Shown: positions 22,407 to 35,578, counted from the stretch's first letter. The stretch is 64,000 nucleotides of DNA from Gonium pectorale (GCA_001584585.1 LSYV01000021.1:996395-1060394); one strand, 5' to 3'. A program made the numbers and translations. The notes: a model not told the origin generated them from the sequence alone.

Positions 22407-24491
22407 ATGTTCGCATCTCAAATGTTTGCTCACCAGTCTTTGAATCCACGAAGCGAGAACCCATGTGCACGCAACGGGTCCCAGCGAGTCAGCGCGCTAC
22501 ACTGGCGTGGCCATCCACCACGTTCTGGGAACCCGTATGCTAGCTCAAGCCAATCTTGGACATTTCCATTCCAGGCCAGGTCAGGCACTAGACTCCGGAC
22601 CCAGGCAGCCTCTTCGGGCGCCCTGCCGTCCGTGGCTTACGGCGGCTGGTGCACATGCTGCGGACAAACACATGTCCTTGGCCCCACACCCCCGGCGGTG
22701 GCCGAGGCGGAGGCGCTCATGCGCCGCCTGGACGACGAGGGCCGCATCGACTTCGACAGCCCCGACCCGGACCCCGACCTGCACATCGATTACGTGTGGA
22801 CCAAAGGACCTGGCCGCATGTTTGGAGTGCTGGTATGCGCTGGGCCGGGTGGCACGCGGACGGTGCTCAAGGCGTTCAGCGGACAGATGACCAACAAGTG
22901 GCACGTGCCCGGATGGGCGGGGCCAGTCGCGGGGGTCACCAACGCCACGCCGCTGTACCAGGCCTACCGGTCCCTCACGGTGTGTGGAGTCTTGGGGAAA
23001 GGCCGGGGCATCAGTGTGATGCGCGTCACCGTCTGCCACCGTCTGGGAGCAGTGTCCGCACTTTTGTCATGGATGGTGCTCGCCTTGGGAGAACCGAACC
23101 GGGCACAGGCAGGGCCGCTTGTTCGGTGCACAACTACATTCCACCAGTCGCCCCTTGGTATGCGGGAGACCACCGGAAATGAGTTGCAGGACGTGGCCCA
23201 CAGGAGCTGAACCCCAAGGGGTTCTGTGCTACGCCAGGCGTTGTCCTCTGCATCGTTCGGGGCAGCCATGCCGGAGTGATACTAGACCTGCTCCGGCTGC
23301 CGCGCTTTCGCAAAGCCAACCCACAACAACAGGAAACCCCGGCGTTGCCGTCCAGCTTCGCGCCGGCCAAAGCGTCCCCTCCCAACCCCGGCAATGCCCT
23401 GTGCCCTGCGTGTGTATCGCACTGCAGGCGCCCAGTACCGGTATCCCTTCCCGCTATCAATGTCCCCATGCGACCTCCCACATCCCGGCCACCAGGAGGC
23501 ATACTCGGCGCGCCTCGCCGCCGTAGAGCAAGCCCTGCGGTCCCACTTGCCTGACTCTGCGTTCGCGGGCCAAGGGACGGTCACGGGCTCCGCCAGTGCC
23601 CAACGGCGCAGCGCCGGGAACAGAGCCGGTGCCAAGCAGCAACGGCCCCACGCGACGGCGGCAACGACGGCCTATCTGGAGCGCCAGCGGCAGCTGCTGC
23701 GCGGCCGGCGCCGGGCGCTCTCCCACGAGCTGCTGGCGACCATCCAGGCCAGCTACGCGGTTCGCGACTTTGCAGGTCGGCCGCTGCGTTTGCTGGACGT
23801 GTACGACGCGTACGGCAGCGCAATGCAGCGGCAGCGGTGCGGCGCAACCGCGGCGGCGGCAGCGCCAGGCGGGCACGCTGAGGCCCCCACTGCGGCCGCG
23901 ACGCCGGCTCCCGCAGCGCCCGATTGGGACGCCGGCTTGGGGCGGGAGCGGGGCTTACGGCCCCTGAGTGCAACGGCCCCGCAGGCGGCCCTGGAGGTTC
24001 TCGGGCCGGGCCCGGAGAAGGGAGTACGGAAGCTGGCGGAGGGCAGGAACAGGACTGCGACACCCGGCGGCGGTGCGGCTGCGGGAGCGGATACAGGCGC
24101 GGGCGTTGCGGGGCGGGGCCAGGGCGCCGCCGCGGCCGGCCGTGCGCTCGCGTTTCCGGCGGGCACGGGGGACTGCTGCGCGCCCAAGCTGTTGTGGGCG
24201 GCGGCGCAGGGAGGCCTGACGCCGCTGGGGCTGGTGGAGTTCTGGTACGGGAGTCCGCCCAACACCGCCACGCCGCAGGGCCGCCGGGGCGGGAGTGGCG
24301 GCGGCGGCCGTGGCGGTGGCGAGGTTGAGACGCGGAAGCACAGGGAGTTTTACGGGATGTGCGAAAAGTGCGAAGCGGTCTTGGGCAGCATGATGTGTGG
24401 ACTGGAGGGGAGAGGCGGGGCTGTTGCGGATACCGGTATGCGTGTGGGTACGGGCGGGGAGGAGGATGGCGGCGGGAACGTTGGCGGATGA
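22407..24491 (+). CDS. RluA-family N-terminal domain protein lacking the synthase domain
   Basis: Two exons, 22407-22979 and 23496-24491 (phase 0 junction), give 522 aa. ATG 22407 starts a Ser/Arg/Gln-rich leader that could be an organelle transit peptide. Then come a C-x-C-C-G-x-x-H cluster (CTCCGQTH, about residue 82), GRMFGVLV, AFSGQMTNKWHVPGW, a coiled-coil-prone stretch (RQLLRGRRRALSHELL), CCAPKLLWAAAQGGLTPLG, LVEFWYGSPP and a closing CEKCEAVLG. As I know the family, this order is that of the long N-terminal region of some bacterial RluA pseudouridine synthases (AFSG...PGF, CAAPKLL, LAEFWWG, GKC.PIL). The catalytic domain with its HRLD motif normally follows. Here a stop comes soon after, and no HRLD-like frame is seen before the convergent SOUL gene. 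Its function alone is unknown; the Cys/His motifs suggest metal binding. Confidence 0.72.
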
Positions 24492-25413
24492 CGCCACGGG
24501 ATCTGGGGATGTAGAGGGCTGCAATGTGGCGCCCTACAGCCACAAGTACACGGCGTACGAACTGTGCTGTGCTTCCGCACAGCAGCGTGCGTCAGCAGGC
24601 ATTCGTCCCGGATCCGTTTGCGTATCGAAGCAAACTTCCTTTGGTTTGCCGCGCTCATACATGATGTCCTCGCTTGTGCAGATGTTTGGCGATGCTGCTG
24701 AATTGGCGGGTCGTGCACACATATAGTGAGAGGTTCTGCCCTGTACCAGGTGTATTGTATGTTGTGACCAGTGTTTATTGCCTGACCAGCTGTCGCTGGT
24801 GGCTTTTTTGACGAGTGTTTGCTTTCCGTGCGTGGGCTGGGTCAGCGAGCATGACACGTTGGGCTGCATTACACACCGACCAGCCTCCTACCTTCACAGA
24901 GGTAGGCGCATACCTTGCCTCTCGCCAATGTTTAGGTCGGGTACCTCCTACCGCTTTCCATGCCCATGCAAAGTTGGGCACATGTGGAGAACCGGAAAGG
25001 CAACAGTCGTCAACTTGCATTCCAACCAACGAACCGTGTGCATACAATCTGCAACTTGCTATCCCCTTCGCGCTTGATTACTCATCATGCCTGAGCTCTT
25101 TCTTCACCCTCTGCACTTGCTACGTGCCCGCACACACCTTTTTGCAACCGCAGCGCCCGGCCAGGCCCAACCGCAACACAACCGTTGCGAACATCAATCA
25201 CTCAGCTTTGCGTAGCCACCCACCTGCTCCACCCATACGGCATCTCAACTCTCCCAGCCAACCACGGTCTGTGCATTCCCAGCAGCTGCAACCTGTGTGC
25301 ACCGTTTCCGAGCAAACCCCTGCCTCCGCCGCAGGCGCCGCTCCGCATCTCCGGCGCAGCGGCCAGTGGCCTAGCACCAAGGCACGGATACGGGCCACCG
25401 CTGCCGGACGCGC
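24492..25413. other. Convergent 3' flanks of RluA-like and SOUL genes
   Basis: Probably the two 3'UTRs facing each other. The minus-strand TGTAA is at 24869-24873. No plus-strand TGTAA was found shortly after 24491. No further gene seen. Confidence 0.5.
24869..24873 (-). terminator. TGTAA polyadenylation signal of SOUL gene
   Basis: TTACA on the plus strand, about 540 nt past the SOUL stop codon at 25414. Confidence 0.5.
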
Positions 25414-28400
25414 TCAGGCAGTGGCGCTTGCCGCCCGCTCCTGCGGCAACTCCGGCGTCACCACCACGCGCGTGGTGCGGCGGACGGCGCCGGCGTCGGT
25501 CGCCGCCGCCAGCGCCTGCACCTGCTCGTCCGCGCCGGCGTCCGCGCCGCCGCCGGCGGCCACGTCGTCGTCGTCGTCAAGCCAGCTGCCGCAGGTCAGG
25601 TCATCGTCGTCGCCGTCATCGTCGGGGCCGGCGTCGGCGCCAGCGTCGGCATCGGCGGCGTCGCCGTCGGCGACATCCTTCTTGTGGCGGCGGCGGCGCA
25701 GCACCCACACCTCGTTGTAGCGGAACACGGGCTGCGGGGAGAGGGTAGGGAGCAAACAGTCCGAGGGCGTGGCGTGGTCGACTAGTGAGGGACTAGAGGG
25801 TAGGGACACGAGATGTATCGTGGACAGCAGCGTGGTGCTGCAGCATGCGACGCGTGCCCGCTGTCGAGGTGTACCATGAAACAGCGGCGAGCACCCGTGT
25901 CACATCTGCGAGATGCCTTGGTCGCGGCGATTCATGTGGGCTCGCACGGGAAACGGTTCGAAAACAGGGGCCGGGAATGGCATGTGAACAGCGACGAGGA
26001 ACGGACAGAACGTGAAGCCAGGAACCGAGCACGCATATTTCGTATTCAAGAGTCGCACATCTTGCCGCCCACACGCTGCATTGCGTCCCCCGGCAGCCGC
26101 TTCTACCTGGAAGGGCGGGCTGTACTGCGCGATGTACAAGGTACGGCAGTCGAAGCGCAGCCCATCGTCGTGCAGGTCGCGCAGGAAGGTGGTGGCGACG
26201 CGCTCGATGCGGTTGCCAGTGGCGAAGCCGTCGAAGGAGCGCACGAATATGTCCACCTCCTGGGGCCGGGGTGTTAAGGGGCGGCGGACTGAGCGAGGAC
26301 GGGGGAACTGCAGGATCACGTGCGTGTCATTCATTGAAGACTGGTTAGGCGATGCAACGTGGGGTACATGCGAGGGCCGCTTGTCACGCTCCATGGGTTG
26401 TTGCTGTGTGTCCGTGGCATGCTCCTCGCCCTAGTAGCACTTTACCTTCAGGCAGGAGCAAAGCGTTCGTGGCCGGCCCACCCGAGCGCGTGCGGTTTTT
26501 GAGTGTCCTCACCCCACACCGCTTTACCGCCCCCCCCCACACACACAACATACACGGACATCACACCCCAAGCATCAACCGCCGGAACGTCAATCACCAA
26601 CTGCCCAACTGCCCAACCGCCCGCCAACCGTCTCACATCAACGTCCACCAGGAAGACCTCGGGGTCGCTCGGGCTGGGCGGCTCGTCCTGCGCAGGGTGG
26701 GGCGAGTCGGGGGCGAGGATGGTGGTGGGAGGGGCGGGGGAGGTGGACCTGGTCGGCTAAGAACATTCGAGTGGCGGATGGTACGACGACGGGAAGGAAG
26801 AGCGTGCAGATAGGAGCCTTGCGTGTGCCCCGCCTCACCCCGCCTCGGCTCGCCTGGTGACCCCAACGCGATGCGTAATGCGGTTCGGGTTTCGCCCTTG
26901 TAGTGAGAACTGCAACCTCCAACATCTTTCCACCCCATCTGGTAGCCCCACACACGGAACCGGCAAACGCCTACACGAATAATTCAAAAAACGACTCAAT
27001 CCACTGAACAAGGAAGGACGGCCCCGCGGTGGCGCACCTGGTAGCGGAAGGGCACGAAGAAGGACACGGAGAAGCGGTCCTTGAAGCGCAGCGCACGGCG
27101 ACTGGAGGCCCGGCGGTCCACGTCCAGAGAGTACAGCACGGGGGCGGTCATGGCCAGCTGCGGGTGCGGGTAAGCGCGGGTGTGGGGTGAGGGAAGGTGA
27201 GAGGATGTCGCGGGGGTGTCAGGGGAGCAAACAGTCCGAGGGCATGGCGTTGTTGACTAGGGACAGCGTCCGGTGTGCCGGCGTAGGGGGAGGCATTCAC
27301 AATGGTAACTGCGGACGAGACGGCTGCGCAGTGGGAGCAGAAAGAGGTGTGAAAAGGGATGGGGCGGGGTCCCGAGGGGTTGGAAGGCGGGAGTATTGCG
27401 CGATTCCACGCGGACAGGGTGATTATCCAGACCCGTCGGGACCCGGTGTCGGGGTGCTCGTCCCCCAAGCCTCTTCGGGAGCCGAGCGCCCCGCTCCCGA
27501 CCCGCCGCCGCCTGGCCGGGTTTCTGCAAACCCTCGTCTCGTCTCACTCTCTCGCTCCCCCTCGTCGCACTCTCTCGCGCCTCCATGTTTCATCCTTCGC
27601 TTGCCGTCTCATATCCATGAACCCGCCGCCACAGGGGATCGTCCCAATCCCATGTTCGCCGTCACTTGCTCGCCCGTCGCTCGGCCCCTCTATCCCCGCC
27701 CCCGCACCTTCTTGCCGTCCTCGTTGTCCCCCAGGTTGTACTTGAGCAGCCGCTGCGGATAGAGCGCGTCAGCGGGTGGAGCGGTTCACCGCAAAACGGG
27801 CGAAAGGGCGGGGGAAGAGGGGAAGAGGAGAGGGGTGAGCGTGGTGCTTTGAACTGAACAACGCCTTACCGTGTCCAACTGTCAGCTCGGCACGGGGTGG
27901 ACGTGGCGCGGACCGACGCAGCGGCGGTAACTTACCAGGCGGTGATAGGTATCAACATGTAAAAGATGATACACAGGTACGCGCCCAATGCTAACATACG
28001 TCACACACACACACATACACACACATACTTATATAGATGTGCCGGCGGCAAGGATGCCTTTGCTAGCTGCCCTCGTCACGCCTACGTCACACACACCCAC
28101 ACACCCGCGCATACATGCTTCGACAACCCTAAGGCGGCGTGCGTTTGGCCATCGTACGGCAGGCACGGCAGGGGGGAGGCCCGTCGGGCATCCAGCGTTG
28201 GGGCGGACACAGCGGCACTCGGTCAAATCAGAAGCTGTAACGGACAAATACGTGACAACACAGCCGGCGTGGCGCGCGCTTAGCACGCCTGAAAGCCTCG
28301 ACAGCGTCAGCCAAGAGGCTATGCCACCCGTCTCCACCCGCCTCACACACCAGCCCAGGCCCGGAAGATGCTCGAAGACTCCTCTCGGAGTTGGTGTCTT

Positions 28401-31079
28401 TACTCTACCGTACCGCCCCCTCTATGCCAGATCTTGCTGAAGCAGGCTCCGGGCACGCATCGTCACCATCGCATCGCCCGGTGCCCCATGGCCGCAGCAG
28501 TCACCCCAGCGCTGTGAGGGGTGGCGACCTGCACATGCTCGCCGCGGGCTGGAAAGCTTCCCACTCCAGCCGTCTCCGCCCGCTTGCAAGCCAGCCGAGG
28601 CCCAGTCCAAGCTCAGATTCCTCTCTCGACTTTTTCATCGTCCGCTTTCTTACTGAAGCCGGCTCCACGATAGTATGGTATAGTGCATGAGTTATCATCA
28701 TCGCATCGCATCGCATTCCCCGTGCCCGATGGACCAGTCGCCCAGCCATGCACGGATGCCGGACCGGGCATGTGACGGGTCCGGCCGCATCCGCATGCGG
28801 CACGTGTGTCGCACGTGTGCCGTACATGCGCCGTACGTATGCCGTACGCGGATTGCGCGCGTGCAGTTTGCCAAGGTACGGTAGTTTGGGCACGAGCGAT
28901 GGCGGCTCGCTCACGTCTGTCGCTCCAGGTCGACAACCGTTCCTGTCCGCGGCCGGTGCACCGTAGCAGCCAGTCGCCCGTCACCAGCGACAGAACCCCC
29001 CCATCCCCCGGTGGCCACCGTCTCACACCCTCAGGCGACCCCTACGAACGTGATCCCTGTCCTCAATCCCCACGGCCTCCGGCTCCCCGCCCCCGCCAGC
29101 AGTACTCACGTGGAAGCCCTTGACCGCGGCCTTCTCGATGCAGCCCTCGTCGTTCAGCGACAGCACGGTGCTCGTGAAGGTGGCTGCGGGGGGAGGGTTC
29201 GGGGGGGGGGGTAGAGGGGTTGGAAGGCGAGTTCGTCNNNNNNNNNNNNNNNNNNNNNNNNNNNNNNNNNNNNNNNNNNNNNNNNNNNNNNNNNNNNNNN
29301 NNNNNNNNNNNNNNNNNNNNNNNNNNNNNNNNNNNNNNNNNNNNNNNNNNNNNNNNNNNNNNNNNNNNNNNNNNNNNNNNNNNNNNNNNNNNNNNNNNNN
29401 NNNNNNNNNNNNNNNNNNNNNNNNNNNNNNNNNNNNNNNNNNNNNNNNNNNNNNNNNNNNNNNNNNNNNNNNNNNNNNNNNNNNNNNNNNNNNNNNNNNN
29501 NNNNNNNNNNNNNNNNNNNNNNNNNNNNNNNTAGAGGGTTGGAAGGCATTCTCAGTAGAGAAGCCGTTCGGAAGAGAAGGTTCGGGGGCGGGGCGGGGGC
29601 GGGGAGGCGCGAGCAGGCGGGCGGGCGGGGAAGGGAGCGTGGGTCGGAGGATGCCAGCGATGCTGAATGAATGAAGGCGAGCCAAAGCGCAGACCTCTGC
29701 ACTCGGGGGGGCCAAAGCCTGCAGCCCGCAGGAAGACCCATGATGGCGGTCCCGGCCACGCCTCCGCGCATGTCATGTGCTCATGTCACAGCGCCATGCA
29801 GATCCCAGGCGGGTCCAGGACTGGCAAGGGACACCCCAACGGGAACCACGCACTACCGCGTTCCAAGCTGGCTTGCGGTGCCGCCCGAAAGACGGTTGCG
29901 TCTCCCCAAGCCTGGCGTGCGTACATGCACACCACGCACGTACACATGTGCGGTACTCTAGATCCAAATATCATACAAAGATCATGTAGGATACACACGT
30001 ACCGTACCCACGCCGGCGCACCCACCTGGGTCGTACCGCCGCAACTCGACGTCCTTGTAACGGTCCAGGACCTGAGTACGGCGGGCAAGAGGCGCGAGGT
30101 GGCGGGTGGGCGGTACAAGCTGGCGGGCGGGCGGGCGGCAGGAGGGCGGGCTGCGACGGAATCTTAGCACAGGCTACACAGCTGTGAGCACATGTTGAAA
30201 TGGAACAACGCATACGACGAGTGTAAGCGCGAAAGTGATGTTGTTGTTGTAGGACCCAGCTGTGAGCATGTGTGTTGCGGTCGGGTGGTGGCAGTGGTCG
30301 ACTGGTGGCCTTGGCGTGGCAGGCAGGGATGTGCAGGGGGCGGGGGCCCGAAGGCAGCGGCAGTATGGCGAGCAATGCGGCAATGTAACCCCTACACCGG
30401 CACTTGTTCATACGAAGCGAATAAAATGCCGGAACAGGTTGCAGATGGGGGGGGCGCATTTGCCTGGCATCATGGCGGAGAGGGGCGGCAGGTGGCGCGG
30501 ACCGACCCGTGGGTCACTTCCTAACGCCCTGCCGACTAATACCGCGCGTACCCACTCCGCCACCCATCAATCGCTCCGCACCCCAGGCCCCTACTGCCTA
30601 CCCGTCACCACGCACTCGCAGATCCCCTCACCCCCTGCCAACCCTCCCCAAGAAGGGACAGGCCCGCCCCCACCCACACGACACCAGCACGAGCACAACT
30701 ACCCCTACGGCACCTTGTACTCGGGGCAGTCGAGCGAGTTGCACAGCACGGGGCCCAGGCCGTTGCCCAGCGCCGATGCGGCGGCCGCCATGGCGCGGCC
30801 GTCCGCGGCCGCGAGCGCTTGCGCCAGGCCGCCGACAGGGCTGTCGTCGCCGCCTCCGCGGCCCACATCGCCAGCCTCAGACGACGAGCTGACGTCGGCG
30901 GGCTCGGCGTTCCGGGCGGCGAAGAGGGCGGATAGGTCCGCGAGGCCGGTGTCGGGGAACAGATCGCGGCGCTGCGGTTGGGACTCCGACTGCGCGGCGC
31001 AGAGCAGCGCGAGGATGCTGCTGCTGAGGAGGAGCAGGAGCGGCAGCGCGGGCGCGGGTCGGTGCCGCGGGGCGGCCAT
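25414..31079 (-). CDS. Secreted SOUL-family haem-binding protein
   Basis: Eight exons with matching phases: 31079-30714, 30071-30026, 29183-29110, 27752-27708, 27157-27038, 26687-26637, 26259-26107, 25731-25414, giving 390 aa. Residues 1-29 are a clear signal peptide (PALPLLLLLSSSILALLCAA). The SOUL domain runs about 115-300: CPEYKV, YKDVELRRYDP, TFTSTVLSLN, LLKYNLGDNEDGKK, LAMTAPV, FSVSFFVPFRYQ, EPPSPSDPEVFLV, VRSFDGFATG, AQYSPPF and FRYNEVWVL, in family order. SOUL proteins bind haem or tetrapyrroles and act in transport or turnover; algal members are also found in the eyespot and in plastids. The signal peptide points to the secretory route or a secretory-derived compartment. The C-terminal extension of about 85 residues is strongly acidic (runs of Asp), unlike the core domain. 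Intron 2 contains an N gap, and intron 3 (27753-29109) holds microsatellites and a diverged duplication. Confidence 0.88.
28003..28030. repeat. (CA)n microsatellite in SOUL intron
   Basis: Run of CACACA with two TACA interruptions, and a second shorter CACACC run at about 28087-28105, both inside the 27753-29109 intron. Confidence 0.85.
28310..28765. repeat. Diverged tandem duplication of about 200 bp
   Basis: Two successive stretches (about 28310-28530 and 28555-28765) share an ordered set of blocks: CCGTCTCCRCCCGC, CAGCC(C/G)AGGCCC, GACT...TC, CTTRCTGAAGC(A/C)GGCTCC and CATCRCATCGC, then CCCGTGCCC-like text. They look like an old direct duplication within the SOUL intron. Confidence 0.5.
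29238..29531. other. Assembly gap (294 N) in SOUL intron 2
   Basis: Both gap edges carry the same intronic motif: AGAGGGGTTGGAAGGC before it and AGAGGGTTGGAAGGC after it. The gap therefore probably arose in a direct repeat that could not be assembled. Confidence 0.8.
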
Positions 31080-31795
31080 TGTTGGGAGGGTGGACAGGCT
31101 CTTCGTCTCTCTGCGCTGTTTCCGCGGTGCGGGCTGACGAAGAAAAGAAACAAAGTTGGCCTATGCCGTCAGAGCGTCGCGTTTGCTCAAAGACGAACTG
31201 AAAAGTCTACGCAGCCAGCAAGCGTCAGCGCCAGGGTGCGACATACCGAGGAGCCTCAGGTTATGGTCCGAGCGGTCCGAGGTACGACACCGGGTCCACG
31301 TGTTGCGCTTCTTCCTTCCAAGGACGCCACGCCTCTCCCAGAACCCGCGACATGGCCCCGATGTCTAAATCAAACGGCAAACGGAAAGCGTACCAAGCGA
31401 TCGGCGCTTTACCATTCGCGGCAGACGCGCAAGGACCTGTTGAGCTCGTCCGTGGCATTTCGTTGCCAATGAGTTGCCAGCACCGCCGTCGCGCGAACGC
31501 GGATTCACTTAACATAGTGAGACGGCAGTTTATGCGCGCAGCCTTGCCTTGTCCAGTTTCTCCCCGCGCCACGATACCGGCGCACGGCCCCCGTTGCCCC
31601 TTCCATCGCCATAGTTCGGAACCCACACGAAACCACGCCGCCGCCTGCCAGCCCGCCGCCCACGCCCGGCGGCTGCCGCCAGCCCACACCGCCGCTCGGC
31701 CCGCCTGGACCACTCCCTGGCACACCACTCTCCCGTCCGCATTCCCCCCTCCCCACAAACGGCTGTCCCCTGCCCCCCTGCTCTGCCGCTGGTCC
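31080..31795. other. Spacer between GNAT 3' end and SOUL 5' end
   Basis: Holds the SOUL promoter or 5'UTR and the GNAT 3'UTR, both on the minus strand. No separate gene and no clear TGTAA were seen. Confidence 0.45.
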
Positions 31796-34700
31796 TCACC
31801 GAAGCAGCAACCCCCGCTGTCGCGACGCGGATGACGCAAACGCGCACGCCCTTTCCCGCACGGGCGGCCGCCCGAGTGGCAACGCGCACGGCAGCGGCCG
31901 CCCTGCCACCCTGCCCGCTACCCCCGCTCGCGCCGCCGCACCCCCTCCCGTCCGCCCGCACCGCTGCCACTGCAACGGCGGCGCCGCCATCACCGCCGCC
32001 GCCGCCGTTGCCGCCGATGACCGCATGCCGTCGCCGCCGCAGTGCCCCAGCGGGCGGCGCCCGCCAGCTCCTCCCCCCCGCACTGCGCGACACTCCACCC
32101 CGCGGCCTGCACCCGGCCCCTCCCCGACCGCCTCCGCACCCAGCCCCGCGGTCCCCACCCCCGCCACCCCGACCTCCACACTCGATCGCGCCTCCGCCTC
32201 CGCCCCAATCCCCTCCGCACCCGCTTCCATCCGGGCCGCCTCCGCCGCAACCCGTTTCCCTGTCGCTTCTGCCGCCGCCGCCGTAACCCCGGCCGCGCCG
32301 GCGGCAGTGGCGGCGCCGTCGCCTTCTTCGCCGCCGCTACCGCGCAGGTACACCTCTCCGTCCGGGCCGCTCACCTCCACCAGGACCTCATCCCCTACCC
32401 GCACCTGCCGCTCTGCCCCCTCCCCGTCGCCGCCGCCGCCGCCTGACCCCCTCCCGCTGCCGCGTGCCCGGCCCGGCAGCCATGCCGTTAGGCCCTCTAC
32501 CGTCCCGGCCGCCGCCGCCGCCAGGATGCCCAAGAGCCCCGCGCCGCCGCCGCCACCGCCACTGCCGCTACTAGACGCGACGCCGCCGAGGCCGTTGGCG
32601 GCGGCCTGGGGCCGCCCCACGAAGCGGGGTCCTGCGCTGCCTGACCCGAACGAGGCCGGATCGCCCGCGGCCCCTGTCGCATGGCCGGCCGAGCAAGGGG
32701 AGAGGGAGAGGCGGGTGAGAGGGTGTGGGACGTTTGCTACGAATTGAGGACAGCACGAAACTCTGCCCAACCGCACTGCTGCCACAACTCCAGGCTGCTT
32801 TGTGCATCACTCTGGAAGGGGGTCTCTGACAAGGCCTCTCAACAGGTGCGTCAGTCAGCGGCAGCGTCAACGACAGGAAGCTCATGTGAAACCCGGGGCT
32901 AGGGAAGGCCTCCAGCGTAGTGCGCCGACAAACCGCCGGGCCCGCTTCTGTCAGCGGCAAACCAAATGGGGGCGATATGAGCCCAACACACTTCCCCACC
33001 TCGTGCGGCGGGCTCCCCCACCACCGCCGCCGCTCCATCGCCGCCGCTGCTGGCGCTGAGCGCCGCCTCTATCGCCGCCGCCACCGCCGGCCGCGCGGCC
33101 TGCGTCGCCGCCGCCGCGGCCGCGGCCGCCGCCTCTGTCAGCGGCAGCACAAGCAGCACCGCGTCGCCGCCGGCCGTCAGAGGGGCCTCCCCTAACCTCG
33201 CTGCCGCTGCCGCTGCGGCGTCAGCGCCGCCTCCGCTGGCGGCGCCGCCGTAGTAGTCGGGCACCAGCGCCGCCGCCACGAACCCGATCGACTGGTACAG
33301 CGACAGTGCCGCCGCGTTGGCGGGCCGGACGTGCAGGAAGACGGCGCAGGCGCTGTGGGGGTGTCAAGTGGGTGGGGTGGGGGAGGAGCAGGGCAGTCAG
33401 GGCAGTCAGGTCAGGGAGGCATAGGCGCAAGGCCAACGCAGCTCGCGACATCGCGATCTTGGGTTACGTAAGCAGCGGAAAGGCCGGCGTGTGCGCGTTC
33501 AGCGCTTCGCTCGTGCGTTCAATATGTTTGTGTGTGTATGTGTGTTCAAAATGAACAACGCATATGTGTATGTGTGTGTGTGTCTGGATGGTGCCCAGTG
33601 TGGCAGCATGCTTGGATGCGTTGCGGCACTCGGGCCGCCGCACGGAGCACGTCCCATGAAGAGGGAGGGGTGAGGGCCCGAGGACAGCAGGGCCGCGCGG
33701 GCATGGTCAGGGGAGCGCCGAGAGCTTCGGCAGCCGCTCCTGCCAACCGTGACCGCCGGCCGCTCAGCTGCCCACCTGGCGGTCCGCGCGCTGTCCACCA
33801 CCTGCCGCAGCATCAGGCGGGCCAGGCCCCGGCGACGGTGGGGCGGCAGCACGCCCTGCGGCCAGGCGGGCACACGGCATGTGGGCGTGTGCGTTGTGTG
33901 TTGCGTGTTGCGGGGATGGGGGTGGGCGGGGGCGGGGGGTGGAGATGCTGTGCCCATAAGGCAGGGGAAGGGGTGTGATGGCGCAGTCCGGTATAGGGCG
34001 CGTGGGGAAGGGACAGCGAGAAGCGTGACCCCGTTCCCGCTTGACTCCGTTCCCACACACCCACACCCACACACGCATCCCCCCTCTTCTTCATTACTCC
34101 CCTCTTACGCCCCCCCCCACACGCCTCCCGCCCCCCCACCAGCAGGCAGATGTTGACCACGCGCTCCGCGGAGGGCAGCCCGATCAGCTCCAGCCCCGTG
34201 GCATGCACGCCCACGCCACCTCCGCCTCCGCCTCCCCCGGCGGCCGCCACTGCGGGGTCCTGCCCGTCGTAGCTCTGCGCGGGTGCGGGTGGTGGGAATA
34301 CGTTGGGGATGCGTTGGAAAGGAAAACGCATACGACGAGCGTAAGCGTGACAATGATGGCGTCGTTGTAGGACCCAGCTCCAGAGGCAGTCGAAGGGGTG
34401 ATGTCCCTGCACGATAGTTCGGCGGCGACCACCACTGTAGCCCCCGATGCGGCCAAGAATTGGGGATGTGTGTGTGGTGTCACGAGGTGATACGGGGGGG
34501 GGGGCGGGAGGCGCGGTTGGGCGCTCGGGCGTTGCGCGCATTGATGAGGGAGCCCTTCTCCGCTCACCGCCCAGCGCACCCCCCCCCGCTCCTCGTCTCG
34601 CCGACACGTTCCAGTTCCCGCTGGTTTGCACTAACGTCGCTGTTTCACGGGTCGCTTACATCTCCACCAAGACCACCACGCGAAGATCTTTCTCATTCCG

Positions 34701-35578
34701 TGAGTTCCGATGCCTCGCGCTGCGGGCCCCGGGCTGCGACCCAGGTTCCCCAACCCCACTACAGTACCCGCCTCCCCGCACTCAGCACTCCTGATACCGA
34801 TCCCCTCCCAGCCTCATTACGGCTTGCCAAGAGATGAAACGGCGTAGGCTCCGCAACCGTCCGCCAACTCCCTTACCTCCCCGCCTCCCCACTCCCCGCC
34901 CGGCGGACTCCCTCGCTCCCGGCACCCCGGACCCCCTAACCAGCCCTCCAAACCAACACCCCTTCTTTCACGCACCCCCCTCCACGGCCCCTCCGCGCAC
35001 CAGCTCGTGCAGGAAGTCCCCCACGGGCGCCACTGCGGACATGACAAAGCCCGCCATGTACTCCTGGCGGCTGGGGCTGTCTGGGTCGGGGCACACGGCT
35101 GCCAGGCACAGCCACCTGGGGGGGAGGGAGGTTTGAAAGAGACAGGGTTTGATAGAGAAAAGTGGACGCCAGCTGCGTTCGCCCGTCCGGCGGCCAAGCT
35201 GGGAGAGGAGGGGGGGTTCAGAGGCACAACATTAATGCAAGTGCAACGGCTCCTAGCAGCGGTCTCCCGTCGCGAGGGGAAGGGTGGGGGGGGGCGAAAA
35301 GGGTACGGGAGAGAGCAGAGAGGGGGGCATTGGAGCGTTTATGGTGCGATGAAGAGTTGGTCAAGGGTTGAGGGAGGGGCGGGGCAGGCCGGGTGGGGCG
35401 GCCGAGCGATGCCGCTTGAAGCCGGGGACGGGAGGGACGGGAGACGTGGGAGGGGCAAGAGCCTGGTTCAGGCCGCTGACCTCGCTTACCCTGCGTGCCG
35501 CGCTGAGACGGTCCACCCGTATGGGTAGGTGGGGCCCGGCCCAGCGCCGGCCCGGGCTGTAACACTTGCCCCCCTTGT

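Noticed and set aside
23581..24543. 320-codon minus-strand frame
   Set aside because: Antisense shadow of the RluA-like exon; Arg/Pro-rich and without motifs.
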